Shown here piece after piece: positions 23,007-33,867 of a DNA stretch of 64,000 bases. Each line of letters begins with the position of its first letter. The stretch's first letter is position 1. Both the position numbers and the translations under genes were made by a program. The DNA comes from Notolepis coatsorum (Eukaryota; Chordata; Actinopteri; Aulopiformes; Paralepididae). The notes beneath the pieces were generated by a model. That model saw only the letters and a list, made by a program, of their open reading frames with translations, made no database searches and was not told where the DNA came from. Where the stretch lies: positions 67,896,239 through 67,960,238 of the forward strand of contig OZ020589.1 of NCBI GenBank assembly GCA_963971535.1, in the 5' to 3' direction.

Positions 23007-24711
23007 ACTTTCCAAACCCTTCTGCTCATCCCCCTTTCCTACCTTTAATTCTGGAAGACTACAGCGGACTATTCTCCACACACTCTCTCTCTATTATCTC
23101 TCTCCATTCCTTCGGCAAGCCAGTTTTAATTTTTTCTAAATTTGACACGACAGTTGCAAAACGATATTCATCATCTACCTCGATTACATTGTCATAAATG
23201 GCCTGCACCAGGAGAAAACCTGGCACATACTCTTATACAAAATCCTTTATCTGTGTCATCCCTGCTCTCAGGAAGATTTTACTATACAATACATTGTTAT
23301 TGTGGCATATCCTGGGGTTCAGGAATACTGGCTGATTTAAAACCATATCCAGTCCCACACAATCATATACAATGTTAGGCAGGTACTCTGCCCATGCCTG
23401 TAATACCTCTCTATACATCTCTGGTATATTTTCCATCATTAAAGGCTTAAAGCCCATAAATAAGCTATTGTCACCAGACCTACCTACCTTCTCTAGGCTC
23501 TCTTTAAAAAAACACTTCCATACGTATTTGGTCTCACCGTAAATATATTTCTGTGCACATTTCAATCTTACAGTTTTCTTCCTTACCTTTATGTCAATTA
23601 AATTCAAACCACCCTCATTACACTTACCTATTAAGACTTTGTGGGCGATTTTTGGTGACTTCCCCCACCACAGAAAGTCCGCCACAACCCTATTAATCTC
23701 ATTTTCTATTGCCTCTGGCATATCCAAGGCACCTAACACATATGTCAGTTTAGACATCAATAAGCTATTTATCACCACAACCTTACCCTTCAATTTTAGT
23801 GTGCGTTGCTTCCAAAATTGGAGCACCTGTTTAATCTTATTAATTATACCTACCCATGTTAAATCCCTCTCCTCTTTCTCCTCTATCCCTATCCACACAC
23901 CCAATATCTTTATGTGCCCCTCTGCTTTTTTCAGCGGAACCACACAATCACTCATTTTTACTTTACCTACACACAATAACTCAGTCTTATCAACATACAT
24001 TTTGGCTCCAGATGCCTTACCATATACCTCTAAGCACTTCATAATTCTATTTATGCTCTCCATGTCTCTCACCGTAAAGGTAGTGTCATCCGCATATTGG
24101 TGGATCAAACTCTGCTCCCCATAGGGTATTCCTATTCCAATTATTATCTTTTTACTTTTTATGTATGTGGCCATAGGCTCTGCGGAAATCGCATAGAGCA
24201 AAGCTGAAAGTGGACACCCTTGCCTAACAGACCGCTCCACCCTAAACACATCTGTAATACACCTGTTACATTTCACACAGATTTTTGCATTTTTATACAA
24301 AACACGTACCCAGTTGACCATCCTCTCCCCAAAACCAAAAACCTCCATGACCCTGATCAGGAAGAAATGCTCAACCAGGTCAAAAGCCTTGTTAAAGTCC
24401 ACACTGAGTACTGCACAATCATCATTATTATAATTTACATAATTTACTACATCCTTAATCGTTCTTACAGTTTCTGTGATGTCCCTACCCGGAACACTGT
24501 AGGCCTGGGTTGGCGCCACTATGCTCCCAATTACTTTCTTGACCCTGTTGGCCAGAATTTTGGTAAGCACCTTATAATCGGAATTCAACAAACTTATAGG
24601 CCTATATCCTTCTAACTTTGTTTTACACCTTTTGTTTTTAAATAAAATTGTCAAGACACCAGTGGTCATTGCTTCATTACACTCACCATTCCTCTCTATT
24701 TCTCTGTACAC
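23007..24711 (-). pseudogene. ORF2 reverse transcriptase of the Tx1-like LINE
   Basis: A 492-codon minus-strand frame (23233-24711) with L1/Tx1-clade RT motifs in order: LEGYRPISLLNSDYKVLTK, VLSVDFNKAFDLVEHFFL, RQGCPLSALLYAISAEP and the catalytic IHQYADDTTFTV. Then come ILGVWIG and the thumb region (FWKQRTLKLKGKVVVINSLL). The RT would copy the LINE RNA at a nicked target. The frame runs toward the hAT insertion at 22998. The endonuclease lies upstream in other frames. Confidence 0.88.
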
Positions 24712-25023
24712 TTTTTCCCCTTTTTCGTTTTCTAGCTCTCTTACTGTATGTCCTTCTCTGTTTACTTTTTTCTAGGCCTATAAAAAACGAGGTGCTCCTT
24801 TCTCCTTCAAGGGCATATTTCGCCTTGCTCCTCATTATTGCTCCCTTGCACTTTCTTCTTTCATTCTCTGCCCACTTTGCCTCTAGCTCTGTATACTTCT
24901 CTGCACTGTGTTCTGGATTTTCTTTAAATTTTTCCTCTTCTTCCGCTAGCAAACCTTTTAATTCCCATTCTTCTCTTTTGTTTTAATAATTTCTGGCCTT
25001 TGTATATCTTATACTTATCTTTT

Positions 25024-25908
25024 TTACATTAATTTTAACTTGTTCCCACCCACATTTTCATTAAACATTGGGTTTTCCATTTCAGCTTTCACATACCCAT
25101 ATATCTTTTTTTGATATTTCTCCTCACTCAGTACACTTGTATTTAAACACCACACACCCCCACCTCTCTCTTGTATTTCTATTCCTAAATCAAAACACAC
25201 AGCCGCATGGTCACTCAAAAAATTAAACTTATGTTCTATATTGTTAATGTAATTCCGTATTTCCCGTTTAACCAGACATAGATCAATCCGGCTTTGCCTT
25301 AAGCAGCCCGCCACCACTTGTTTCCTTGTAAACCCTCTTTTCCCAGAATTCTCCTCTCTCCACATATCCACTAGATCCACACCAGACATTATTTCTGTTA
25401 GTGTATTTCTAGCTGTGTCACACTTGAAAATCTTGTTCGTAGTATCTAACCTACTTCGCAAAGTGTTAAAGTCACTGACAAACAAACAATTCCCCTTCAT
25501 GTGCACCTTTAGCCCTTAAAAAAAAACGTCCTAATTTTCTCTACATTGGGCGCATATATATTCCCTAATCTAAACACTCCCTGATGTTCAAATTCTAATA
25601 TAATCACCCTCCCTTTTGCGTCCTCATATATTACCTTTATATTTTCCACTGTCTTTTTTAAATAATACTGCTACACCACATGATCGCTCTGTACCATGAT
25701 TTACATATAATACATCAGTCCATTTTCTTTTCACATCATTCATTATATTTTCCGTCCACCACGTTTCCTGCAGCATCACTATATCCGTATTAAAAGTCGA
25801 TATCACCTGCTCAATTTTAGTTTTGTTCCTCAGTCCATTCACATTAAGCAATGTTACAGTGATGGCAGCACACATGACGAAAAATATATTGATTATCCTA
25901 TATATCAT
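25024..25908 (-). pseudogene. ORF2 AP endonuclease of the Tx1-like LINE
   Basis: The N-terminal part (25624-25908) has VTLLNVNGLRN, VMLQETWW and GVAVLFKK. The C-terminal part (25024-25506) has FVSDFNTLRSRLDT, RQSRIDLCLVKRE and FLSDHAAVCFDL, the last being the SDH block of the exonuclease/endonuclease/phosphatase fold. The two parts lie in different frames, so at least one frameshift falls near 25.5-25.6 kb. The start overlaps or abuts the ORF1 stop at 25915, the usual tight spacing in such LINEs. Confidence 0.82.
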
Positions 25909-25914
25909 ACCTTA

Positions 25915-27436
25915 TCATACCTTCTTAATACACCTCCCTTTAGCACCTCTGTCCTCTCTTGATTTTCTTTTCAGTAGGTTGATAGCAGATGGGCTGGTGT
26001 CCATCTCCTCAGAGTCCTCTGATGTAGCCCCCACCTCTTCCCCGGTCCCTGGCAACCCCTCCGAGTCTCCTATAGACTCTTCCCTCTTCTTCCTCTCCTC
26101 CGCGCATGTAGACGTTCCCTCTACCGCGTCTCTTTCGCCGCGCGCCTCTAGATGCGCTCTGCCGCCTCCTCGCCCTCCAGCGCTGCCTCCCCGGGTCCAT
26201 GGCCCAGATCCAGTAGCTTTCGTTTCGCCTGTAGATGCTCCCGATCTCAGCTGTCTCTCCATGGACTTCAGTGACCTCAGCAGTCCCGAATCAAAACCAT
26301 CTATGTTTTCATTTAGGCCTGCTGTGTCCTCTCTCTCTCTCTGCCGCACTGTCAGCTCCCTCTCCTCGTCATCTGTGTGCTGCGTGCTAGGGCCGTCACT
26401 CTCCTGTTCACTCTGCCGTGCACTCAGCTCTGCGCTCTCCCCTGGCGCCGTCTCCACTTGATCTCCATCTGGGGTCTGCGTGATCTCCTCTTCCTCATCC
26501 TCCTCCGCTTCATCGTCTCCTTCATCTTCTTCCTCTCCTTCGTCTTCTTCCTCTCCTTCTTCATCATCTGCTTCTGCCTCACCATCATCCTCTCCACCTG
26601 TTTTCTCCGTCTCAGTGGCTTCTCCTCCGTCGTTTCCACTCTTCTTGGCAGCCCCACCGGTCTCACCTCTTGTACCCTGCTCCTCGTAGCGCTTCCAGGG
26701 CGTGCATGTACACTGCGCGTACTTTTCATCACATCCCCTGCACTTTTGTTCAGTGTCACACTCTCTAGCATAGTGTCCTTGCTGGCTACATTTGTGGCAT
26801 TTAAAGTCCGGGCAATCTCTCAGGACGTGACCAGGCTGAAGACAGCCTACAAACTCTCACCTGCCTATTATGGATCACTCTAAAATGTTCCATCCCCTGT
26901 TGAGTCTCAAACCGGGTCGAATACGGCAGGGATTTGACATACTCAGTGAACTTCACTTTTACGAACCTTGTGCCGTCTATAATGTCCGTTCCAGGCCACG
27001 TCCTTCTCTTGATCTGCGTTACCGCTGCCACTCCCCATTGCTTCAGTTTCTCGAGAATGTCCTCATCCGTTATGTATAAAGGCAGACCCAAAAAAAAGAC
27101 GACAACCTCATCATTCGACAGTTCTCTTGCCATTATCCTACTGTCCTTGATTTTAAATCCGTCCATCAGTTTCTCCTTCACCTTCTCATCCATCAACATG
27201 ACTTCATACTTCTTGGGCGTCTTGTATCGACATCCAATGACGGTCCCACACTCCGACTTTATCACCCTCAAAAGCTCCATCATTGTGACTCTATCAGGCC
27301 CCTCAATGTCCACCTCAACTGTTAATCTTAACTCATATTTTCGTTCATTCATTTCATCCGTCTGTCTCGGAATCCGCCCGCCGTTCGAAATGTTTGTTGC
27401 CATGATTTCCCGTCCGAGCATCGAGACAAACGTCAA
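25915..27436 (-). pseudogene. ORF1 of the Tx1-like LINE (RRM-like, CCHC, acidic tail)
   Basis: Starting at 27436, the first part has a nucleic-acid-binding region (VVFFLGLPLYITDEDILEKL ... FVKVKF) resembling an RRM-like fold. A CCHC knuckle follows (CHKCSQQGHYAREC, near 26800), then a second Cys cluster, a long Glu/Asp-rich stretch (about 26470-26600) and a hydrophilic end. The later part is continuous from 26457 to 25915. A frame change lies near 26.8 kb. Layout agrees with ORF1 proteins of fish Tx1/L1-clade LINEs, which bind the LINE RNA. Confidence 0.72.
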
Positions 27437-27605
27437 TTTCCCCCAAACAGCTAAAAGCCGTTGGGGGAAACTACACTATACAAAAAACAATATAACACTC
27501 TACTACTTACTCTATACTCACTTTAACCAACTATCTCACTATCAAACTCAAAGCTTCCGCGCGCTGTCAAATTCAAACCGACCTGTCAAAAAGAGGGCGT
27601 GTTCT

Positions 27606-27640
27606 AGGCGACAGTGTTAACCACTACACCACCGTGCCGC
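27606..27640 (-). mobile_element. tRNA-headed SINE (family B), 5' head
   Basis: The minus strand starts GCGGCACGGTGGTGTAGTGG and carries the A box. It joins 20142 once the Tx1-like LINE and one copy of its 13-base target duplication are removed. Confidence 0.8.
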
Positions 27641-27672
27641 TACATCTTCAACATGCATTACAGAACACAACA
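27641..27672 (-). repeat. 5' LTR of Gypsy element 2, second part
   Basis: TACATCTTCAACATGC to ACACAACA, equal to 16312-16343 with one difference. The next five bases (CTGCT) are the right target duplication. Confidence 0.87.
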
Positions 27673-28030
27673 CTGCTCTCCAGCGAACGTGCATTTGCTA
27701 AAAAGATGGATGGGATCGCCGGACGGTAAGCAGATCTTTTTAGCCTTAATCTGATTCCGCTTCTCCTGCCCCTGTGTTTCTTCCTGCCGCCGCCTTTGTC
27801 TTTGTCTCTGTCCCGCCTGATCTCCGATGGCCAATCTTGGCATAAAGTGTCTCTAAACTCCTCTTTAAGTCCGGAGTTTAGGTCTATAAGTGACTGGCGG
27901 TCGTATGACGTCCCCGCGAGTGTATTTTCCATAAAAAAAGTAGTAAAAATAAACATAATGACTAAAAGTAAGCACAATCGTTGCGGAGCAAAACCAACGG
28001 CGACTAACCTGAGCCGCGCCATTGTAACAC
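27673..28030 (-). mobile_element. Rex1/Babar-type LINE, 5' segment
   Basis: The minus strand encodes the start of the Rex1-type protein. It runs YDRQSLIDLNSGLKEEF, a basic stretch (KKHRGRRSGIRLRLKR) and YRPAIPSIFLANARSL, which leads into the endonuclease at 16072 once Gypsy element 2 is removed. A likely start codon is near 28022. The same block, better preserved in parts, is at 52640-52880. Total LINE length without inserts is about 3.4 kb. Confidence 0.82.
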
Positions 28031-28119
28031 TGGTAGTGAAAGGGTTAACCGTCTTTGAGGTTCCCTACACATGTCTTCTGCTGGAAAAAACAAGTGCAGA
28101 ATATAGGGATGTGGGGGCC

Positions 28120-29060
28120 AAGCAGGCATACCTTTGTAGACATTGGTCTACAGATTATGTGTACCAGGTTACATGCAGATTGGTGAAAATATGTAGGAGG
28201 AGTAGCATTGTAAGTCTTTTTCACAGGAAAATTACGTCATTGAGGGCGGACCCTGGGCGGTGAATTTGGCTTGAGCCAAAGATAATAATAATAAAACCAC
28301 GGGATGCTCTGAACTCTGCATAAGCCAGGGAATCCATTGCTACAAGAAGAAAATTGGACATACAGTTCAAAAGTTACAGGCATAAACATGACTCCAACTT
28401 TGACACGTTGGTGGTGCTAGAGTGCACGAGTTGTCAACATGCCACTTGGTGACAGAGATCAAGTGAGGGTCCCTAAACAGTGTGGTTTTGATACATTAAA
28501 GCATTTCTGAGACATGACTCAACTTCCTGTTTGGCGGCATTGTCACCAAATTCAATTGGCTGTCAAAAGTGAATGCATTGGAAAATCAAAAACATAAATC
28601 AAACCTGTGTAGACAGATTATGTGTACCACGTTTTGTGTAGATTGGGGAAAATCTGTAGGAGGAGTAGCATTTTAAGTGTTTTCACAAAATGCAAAATGG
28701 TGGCATTCCAATATGGGTCGTAAAAATTACGTAATAGGATGCGTTGAACTCGGCTTGAGCCAAGGATGCCAACGGCCCCTTGTTTTTGAAAATCTGACTC
28801 ATGCTTCAAAAGTTGTGCGCATAAATGCACCTCCAACTTTGACATGTGGGTGGCGCTAGACTGTTGGAGCTGGGGACATGGGACTTGGTGACAGGGGTCG
28901 GTGGACTGTTCCGAATCAGTCTGCCAATTTTCATAACGTTCTGCCATACGGTTCTATGGGCTGCCATAGACTCCAATGGCAGAAGAATAATAAGAAATGG
29001 TACAATCACTCAAGGTGGCCTACGTACGCAGCTTCGCTGCTTGGCCCCTAATGATGCATT
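28120..29060. repeat. Two diverged tandem units of an unclassified interspersed repeat
   Basis: Two units of about 450 bases share blocks in the same order: AGATTATGTGTACCA, TAGGAGGAGTAGCATT, GGCTTGAGCCAA, CCAACTTTGACA and ACTTGGTGACAG. Unit 1 is about 28140-28590 and unit 2 about 28610-29060. The right end contains a hairpin-like stretch (CAGCTTCGCTGCTTGGCCCC). No coding frame. Confidence 0.7.
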
Positions 29061-29267
29061 CTAGCAGCCTCAATACTCCAGTCCTGATCTCAGCAGGCTG
29101 TTTTTGTGTCTGTAATGAGTGAGCCGTCTTGATCATACAAATACATACGTCTAACAGTGCTGTAAGCCTGTACCGTTGAATGAAATCCAGATCAAACTGT
29201 CAAACTAGGCATTGCAGATCAAATATGACTCGAGATCCAGCAATATCATAAATAATTTTTTTGTCAG

Positions 29268-29281
29268 AAACATATTTTAGG
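29268..29281. other. SINE-A copy 1 target duplication, left copy
   Basis: AAACATATTTTAGG, repeated at 29738-29751. Confidence 0.88.
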
Positions 29282-29737
29282 AGGGCGGCTGGGTGGCGCT
29301 GGCTCGTCACCAACGCAAGAGACACAGGTTCGAATCCGGCTGTCTGCGTTGCCTCCGGCTTGGGCTGTCTGTCATACTGACTCAATTGGCGGAGTTAGCG
29401 GGTGGAAGTCGATGGGTGGTAATCTGGACTTTGTGGACAGCAACTCCTACAGGTCGGTTGGGGGACGCCTGCACAGCAGAGACAGGAAATGGCGGGGGTA
29501 GTGTGAGCCTCCCACACGTTACACCTCGCCAATGAGAGTCCGCGCTGGCAGGTGAAAAGATGTGACAGGCTGCCTCCTCGTGTAGGGGACACGTGATGCA
29601 AGGCTTCTATCCTCCCTATAACCGGCCAGTGGGGGGCATATGCGAGCAACGTTCAAGACAGGGGAGGGGAGAATTGGCACGGCGAAATTGGGATGGGAGA
29701 AAGATAGAAAAAGAGGAGAAAAAGTGGATAAAAAAAT
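29282..29737 (+). mobile_element. tRNA-headed SINE (family A), copy 1
   Basis: 456 bases. The head is GGGCGGCTGGGTGGCGC (A-box-like) with the B box AGGTTCGAATCC near 29328. The body includes CTCCTACAGGTCGGTT, GTGAGCCTCCCACACG and TTCAAGACAGGGGAGGG, and the A-rich tail ends GTGGATAAAAAAAT. Flanked by a perfect 14-base target duplication. Two more copies are at 43900 and 54501. Confidence 0.88.
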
Positions 29738-29751
29738 AAACATATTTTAGG

Positions 29752-30030
29752 TTAAACTTTAGGTAGAAAAAAGAAAGTCTTTTGTACACGTTTTTCACAT
29801 GCAATGAGCTTTTTCGCATGACATCACATAAAGAAATCCCAATGACAGTTTCTGAATATGGGCTGTGTGTAAAATTTGACTGGGTTGTCCTATTTCACAG
29901 TTTGAGTGTTAGTAGACCCATCAGAGACCCAAATAAAAGTGGGGTTTTCACAATATATGATCTTAAAATTAACTGCCTGCCTCTGCAATTTAGGCTACAT
30001 GTTCCTCAACAGTTGCCACCTCCTCCCAGA
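29752..30030. other. No gene recognised
   Basis: AT-rich intergenic sequence between a SINE and a foldback repeat. No coding or RNA signal is seen. Confidence 0.5.
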
Positions 30031-30034
30031 TATA

Positions 30035-30530
30035 CTGTTAAAGTTACAATGTATAAGATTATCAATCACAGATTTATTTTGTTTGTACTTTGCACCAAAA
30101 CATATCTTAACATGGCCATACTGACTCACAGTCTACTGTGAGCGAGTTTCATTGACGAGATTAGCAGCAGTGCAGAGATATTCCATTCTGAAGTTTTACA
30201 GGCTTCTAACCAATCAGAGAAGCTTGATGGGAATTTAGTTGGAATAAGTTATTTTAGTGGTTGAATCTACACGGTCCTGCAATGAGGACCATGTAGACTA
30301 ACCAATACATAACCACTAAATGTAAATGCTTATTTAAACAAAAATCTCTTTGAGATCTCTCTGGTTAGAAGGGTGGGAACATTTATAATGGAATATCTCT
30401 GCACTGCTGCTTCACCCGTCAATGTGAGTCAGTATGGCCACATTTAGAGAAAAATCCAACCCAAAAGATTTACACAACTTACCTTTAACAACCTTTCCCC
30501 TAATTGTTATAATCTTCAACTACTGTGACA
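30035..30530. repeat. Foldback (long inverted-repeat) element
   Basis: Arms of roughly 230-250 bases pair about a centre near 30283. The best-conserved arm blocks are GGCCATACTGACTCAC and GCAGCAGTGCAGAGATATTCC (about 30112-30190), which recur inverted at about 30385-30445. The centre itself is a small hairpin (CTACACGGTCCT ... AGGACCATGTAG). Arms are diverged toward the outside, so ends and target duplication are not fixed. Confidence 0.75.
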
Positions 30531-30780
30531 GTATATCAAACAATGCTCTTTTTTATGATATCAGAGAAGTGTGAGGAAGTGCCTGGAGAAGTACCTAGTG
30601 TCTAAAAGGGTTGTATTGCTGAATCGCTACGTCACTTGTTATTTAGCCGTCAACTCAATCCACATGCACATTAGTACTGTATGTGGTATATCTGCATTTG
30701 CAGACTCAATAGACCCATGTGCGTTTGCTGCGTTATCTCATTATCATACTTGCTATCTCATTATAGGTCACTTCTTCCTT
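30531..30780. other. No gene recognised
   Basis: Intergenic sequence up to the target site of Gypsy element 3; no coding signal. Confidence 0.5.
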
Positions 30781-30785
30781 CATCC
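30781..30785. other. Target-site duplication, left copy (Gypsy element 3)
   Basis: CATCC, repeated at 41848-41852. Confidence 0.88.
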
Positions 30786-30971
30786 TGTTAGATATTTAGT
30801 ATCTCCTCATTTAAGAACGACTCAGTATTTAAACAATAGTCTTTTTATTGCATCATCCGTTCTCGTGCTCCAGCACTCGACTTACTCTCAGTCTGCAAAC
30901 TCTGGAGTGCACGCACAGCGTCAGCTCCTATGACGTAACCACGTAACAGCGTGGTACGTCCATACACAACA
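30786..30971 (-). repeat. 3' LTR of Gypsy element 3
   Basis: 186 bases, matching 41662-41847. On the minus strand it is preceded by the purine-rich AAGGAGGGGA (about 30972-30981), the polypurine tract. Confidence 0.92.
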
Positions 30972-31222
30972 TCCCCTCCTTACTAGGACATAAACTCCAA
31001 GGTATCATACAGAAATATCTGTGAATTCAATAACTTTTTTTTTAACTTAAAGAATACAATTCTGTTAAACCTGTTATCAAAAATAAATAATTTTGGTCTG
31101 CCTGTGGGGTCTCTCATACCTAGCCATAGGCGGTGTGGCTTTGGGTGTGGACACCCTAGTGTGAGTCTCTGCATCGGACTCTGTGTCAGGTGTGTTTTCT
31201 TTCTCCTCACCCTCAGTCCATG

Positions 31223-31777
31223 TTAATTGCGTCTTGCTGGACGATTGTGGAGCAGGATCCTCTGTGTAGTACCTTTTGACGAACGTAGTGTTCCTGGAAT
31301 AGGTCGCTCCACTTTGTTCCCATCTTTACTGATAACCTTGTGTGGTGTCTTGTCAAAGGCTGTTGTAAACTTGTCTGTTTTGTCTTGTTTGAGTAGGACT
31401 TGGTCTCCCACTGACACATCAGAGTATTTTGCTCTGTTCTTGTTGTCAGTGTACAGTTTTGACTTTCCTTTTCTCTCTGCGTCAGTGTCTCTGACCTCCA
31501 GGTCTCTTTGTGGTGTCATGATGTCCGGGAGCTTTCCTCTGATCTTTCTCTTGAACAGGAGCTCTGCAGGACTTTTCCCTGTTGTGGAGTGATCAATAGA
31601 CCGGTAGATAGTCACATACTTGCGTAGCTCCTTCTTCCAGTCCAGCCCCTCGGACTGTGCGATGCGAATCCTCTTCATCAGTGAAGCGTTTTGTCTCTCC
31701 ACCTCCCCATTGGCTTGTGCCCACTTGGGTGTGGTTTTCACATGCTCAATTCCGTTCTCCTGGCAGAATGCTTGAAA
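31223..31777 (-). CDS. Integrase C-terminal region of Gypsy element 3
   Basis: The minus strand encodes the later part of the integrase core and its tail: HVKTTPKWAQANGEVERQNA, STTGKSPAELLFKRKIRG and GDQVLLKQDK. A hydrophilic end follows. The earlier part of the integrase lies beyond the hAT element at 38358 and upward. Confidence 0.82.
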   Translation of the reverse strand, partial: FQAFCQENGIEHVKTTPKWAQANGEVERQNASLMKRIRIAQSEGLDWKKELRKYVTIYRSIDHSTTGKSPAELLFKRKIRGKLPDIMTPQRDLEVRDTDAERKGKSKLYTDNKNRAKYSDVSVGDQVLLKQDKTDKFTTAFDKTPHKVISKDGNKVERPIPGTLRSSKGTTQRILLHNRPARRN

Positions 31778-31785
31778 CTGGGCAT
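31778..31785. other. hAT 2 target-site duplication, left copy
   Basis: CTGGGCAT, repeated at 38350-38357. Confidence 0.92.
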
Positions 31786-32327
31786 CAGTGGCGGACTGGG
31801 ACACAAATTCAGCCCGGGACATTCAGACGCACCAGCCCACACACCGGCCCACGCACCGGCCCACGCACCGGCCCACGCACCGGCCCCGAAACCGGCCCAC
31901 ACAACGGCCGTTATGAAACACTTGTCCAGTATTAAACAACCCAAGGCTGTGGCTAAGGAGTCAACATCAGGGAGACCAAATCTACACACCGCCCCTAGAT
32001 GTGCACTCATGCACAGTGCACACACACACACACACACACACAGAGACACACACATACATATACCGTTACTTCCTGTCATTGGCATATGTTTTATTTTTTT
32101 ACTAACATCTTAGTGCCTCATTAGCCTAGGGATTAAGGATACATGAAGTATTAACTACACCATAATAATATTGAGGTTTTGATCCATAGAAAAGGTCTGT
32201 GCTACACAATTTCAGTTAGATTGGATTTATTGTCCTTTAATTTGGCACTCATGACATTAGTTGCTTGCCGTTTAATCAACATCGAAAGACCCCCCACTTC
32301 CTCCCAGACACCCATTCCAAGAGCTTG

Positions 32328-32461
<134 letters not shown>

Positions 32462-32769
32462 GTGTCTCTCTATGTGTGTGTCTCTCTCTCTCTCTGTGTC
32501 ATTCCCTCTCTCTGTGTGTCTCTCTCTGTCTCTCTCTCTGTGTCTCTCTCTCTGTCTCTCTCTCTGTGTGTCTGTCTGTCTGTCTGGACTGGGCTCTCTC
32601 TCTCCCCTCAGGGTCAGCTGTGCTGGACTGGGCTCTCTCTCCCCTCAGGGTCAGCTGTGCTGGACTGGGCTCTCTCTTTCCTCAGAGTCAACTGCATAAG
32701 AAGAACATCAGCAATCAATAATAATGGCTTGAATTCATACAGCGTTTTTCAGCCTTTTGAAAACACCCA

Positions 32770-32770
<1 letters not shown>

Positions 32771-32800
<30 letters not shown>
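32771..32800. repeat. (AGT)n microsatellite
   Basis: Ten AGT triplets in a row. Confidence 0.9.
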
Positions 32801-33814
32801 TTATTCAGTCATCATCTCACACAATACAATATACCCCATCATTTAACAATATTTGATTTTACAGTGACTGAGAAGGTACAGACTGAAGCAATGCTTATAT
32901 AGCCTATGCCTGTCCTATATTCTTAACAAAAATTAAAAAAATTAAGACTCCAAAACAGTATTCTAAAAGAAAATAGCCAAAAAAAAAACAGTATTATTCA
33001 CCCTTGTAGTTTTCAAAAATAGCTTTACAAACCATTTTCTTAAAAACCAAAAGCGAATTACTCATTCTTAACTGTATATCAGCATTGTTCCACAAAGCGC
33101 TTCACAGAAACCATCAAGCATTCACACTCACACATCATACGCTACTGGTGGTCGTGAGCAGCATCAGCAAACACAGCTTCCCTGTGGCAGACTGACGGAA
33201 TCATGTCTGCTATTCAGCGCCAACCACCATCAACAACCTTCATAAATACATTCAACATTAATGGAATAGGCTAACTACCAACTTAGCTGTAGCAGTTAGC
33301 TGTTATATGCAATCACATTTGTTTAACTACGGGGTAGTAGTTGACCTAGTTGTTAGCTTAAGCTAGTTAGCTGTGGTTATCTACAAACATGTAGATGAGA
33401 CTAATCGAGAACATGGCTAACTGTTGGGAATTCTAAGGTACATCTTATTTAAGCATGTAAAATGGCAACTAATCAATTCAATCAATTAGATTACCAATAT
33501 TATATCAACATGAAAATTTGAAAGGGAACATAATAGTATTTTATTTGAGTATTTACTATTATAATATTAGTAGCCAATTAATTTGCAGCCCGTCCTAGGT
33601 TCTGATTGGCTCTCTAGGTTAGCACTTTAGCTTCCGATGCTGTGGTGGGCACTAGTCCTAACATTGCTAACTAAACTTTTAGTCAGAGAAAAAACGTCAC
33701 GAGTCACGACTATTTACGTCCACGTGCTGTAAGGAATCAGGAATACGGAAAGCACATTGTCTTGTAATAGAATGACTGAAATCACTGCAAGAACTAGTAT
33801 AGGCTAGCTAGCCC
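32801..33814. other. hAT 2 interior with no gene recognised
   Basis: AT-rich sequence with no coding frame that I can support. It lies downstream, in the minus-strand sense, of the possible transposase exon. Confidence 0.5.
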
Positions 33815-33867
33815 TCATGAACCGGCACACACCAACAGTAGAATATGCACTAGGCTACTGCACGCAC

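Larger units (their letters stand above)
20143..27605 (-). mobile_element. Tx1/L1-clade LINE, full-length but degenerate, with a hAT insertion
   Basis: A minus-strand LINE with two ORFs, an AT-rich 3' end at 20143-20200 (poly-T on the plus strand) and 13-bp target duplications. ORF1 (25915-27436) encodes an RRM-like and CCHC protein; ORF2 (25908 leftward to about 20598) encodes an AP endonuclease and reverse transcriptase. A hAT element at 21060-22998 splits the ORF2 C-terminus. Without it the LINE is about 5.5 kb. Frame changes near 26.8 kb, 25.5-25.6 kb and 24.7-25.0 kb show that it is inactive. It sits inside a SINE inside a young LTR, so it is younger than Gypsy element 2. Confidence 0.88.
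16079..27672 (-). mobile_element. Ty3/Gypsy LTR retrotransposon 2, broken, with nested insertions
   Basis: A minus-strand Gypsy element with short LTRs (about 265 bases), a 5-bp target duplication CTGCT, a polypurine tract and a primer-binding site. Without its nested load it is about 3.7 kb. Recognised parts are Gag, a zinc knuckle, protease and integrase. The right LTR contains a SINE, which contains a Tx1-like LINE, which contains a hAT element. The two LTRs differ at about three positions and one short indel over 265 bases, so the insertion is young (about 1 percent divergence). The copy is clearly broken, with at least four breaks. Confidence 0.9.

Noticed and set aside
24220-24986. Plus-strand frames within the Tx1-like RT
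   Set aside because: They are antisense to clear RT motifs and have no domains of their own.
25823-26883. Plus-strand Ser/Pro-rich frames opposite the Tx1-like ORF1
   Set aside because: They mirror the acidic and basic low-complexity coding of ORF1 on the other strand.
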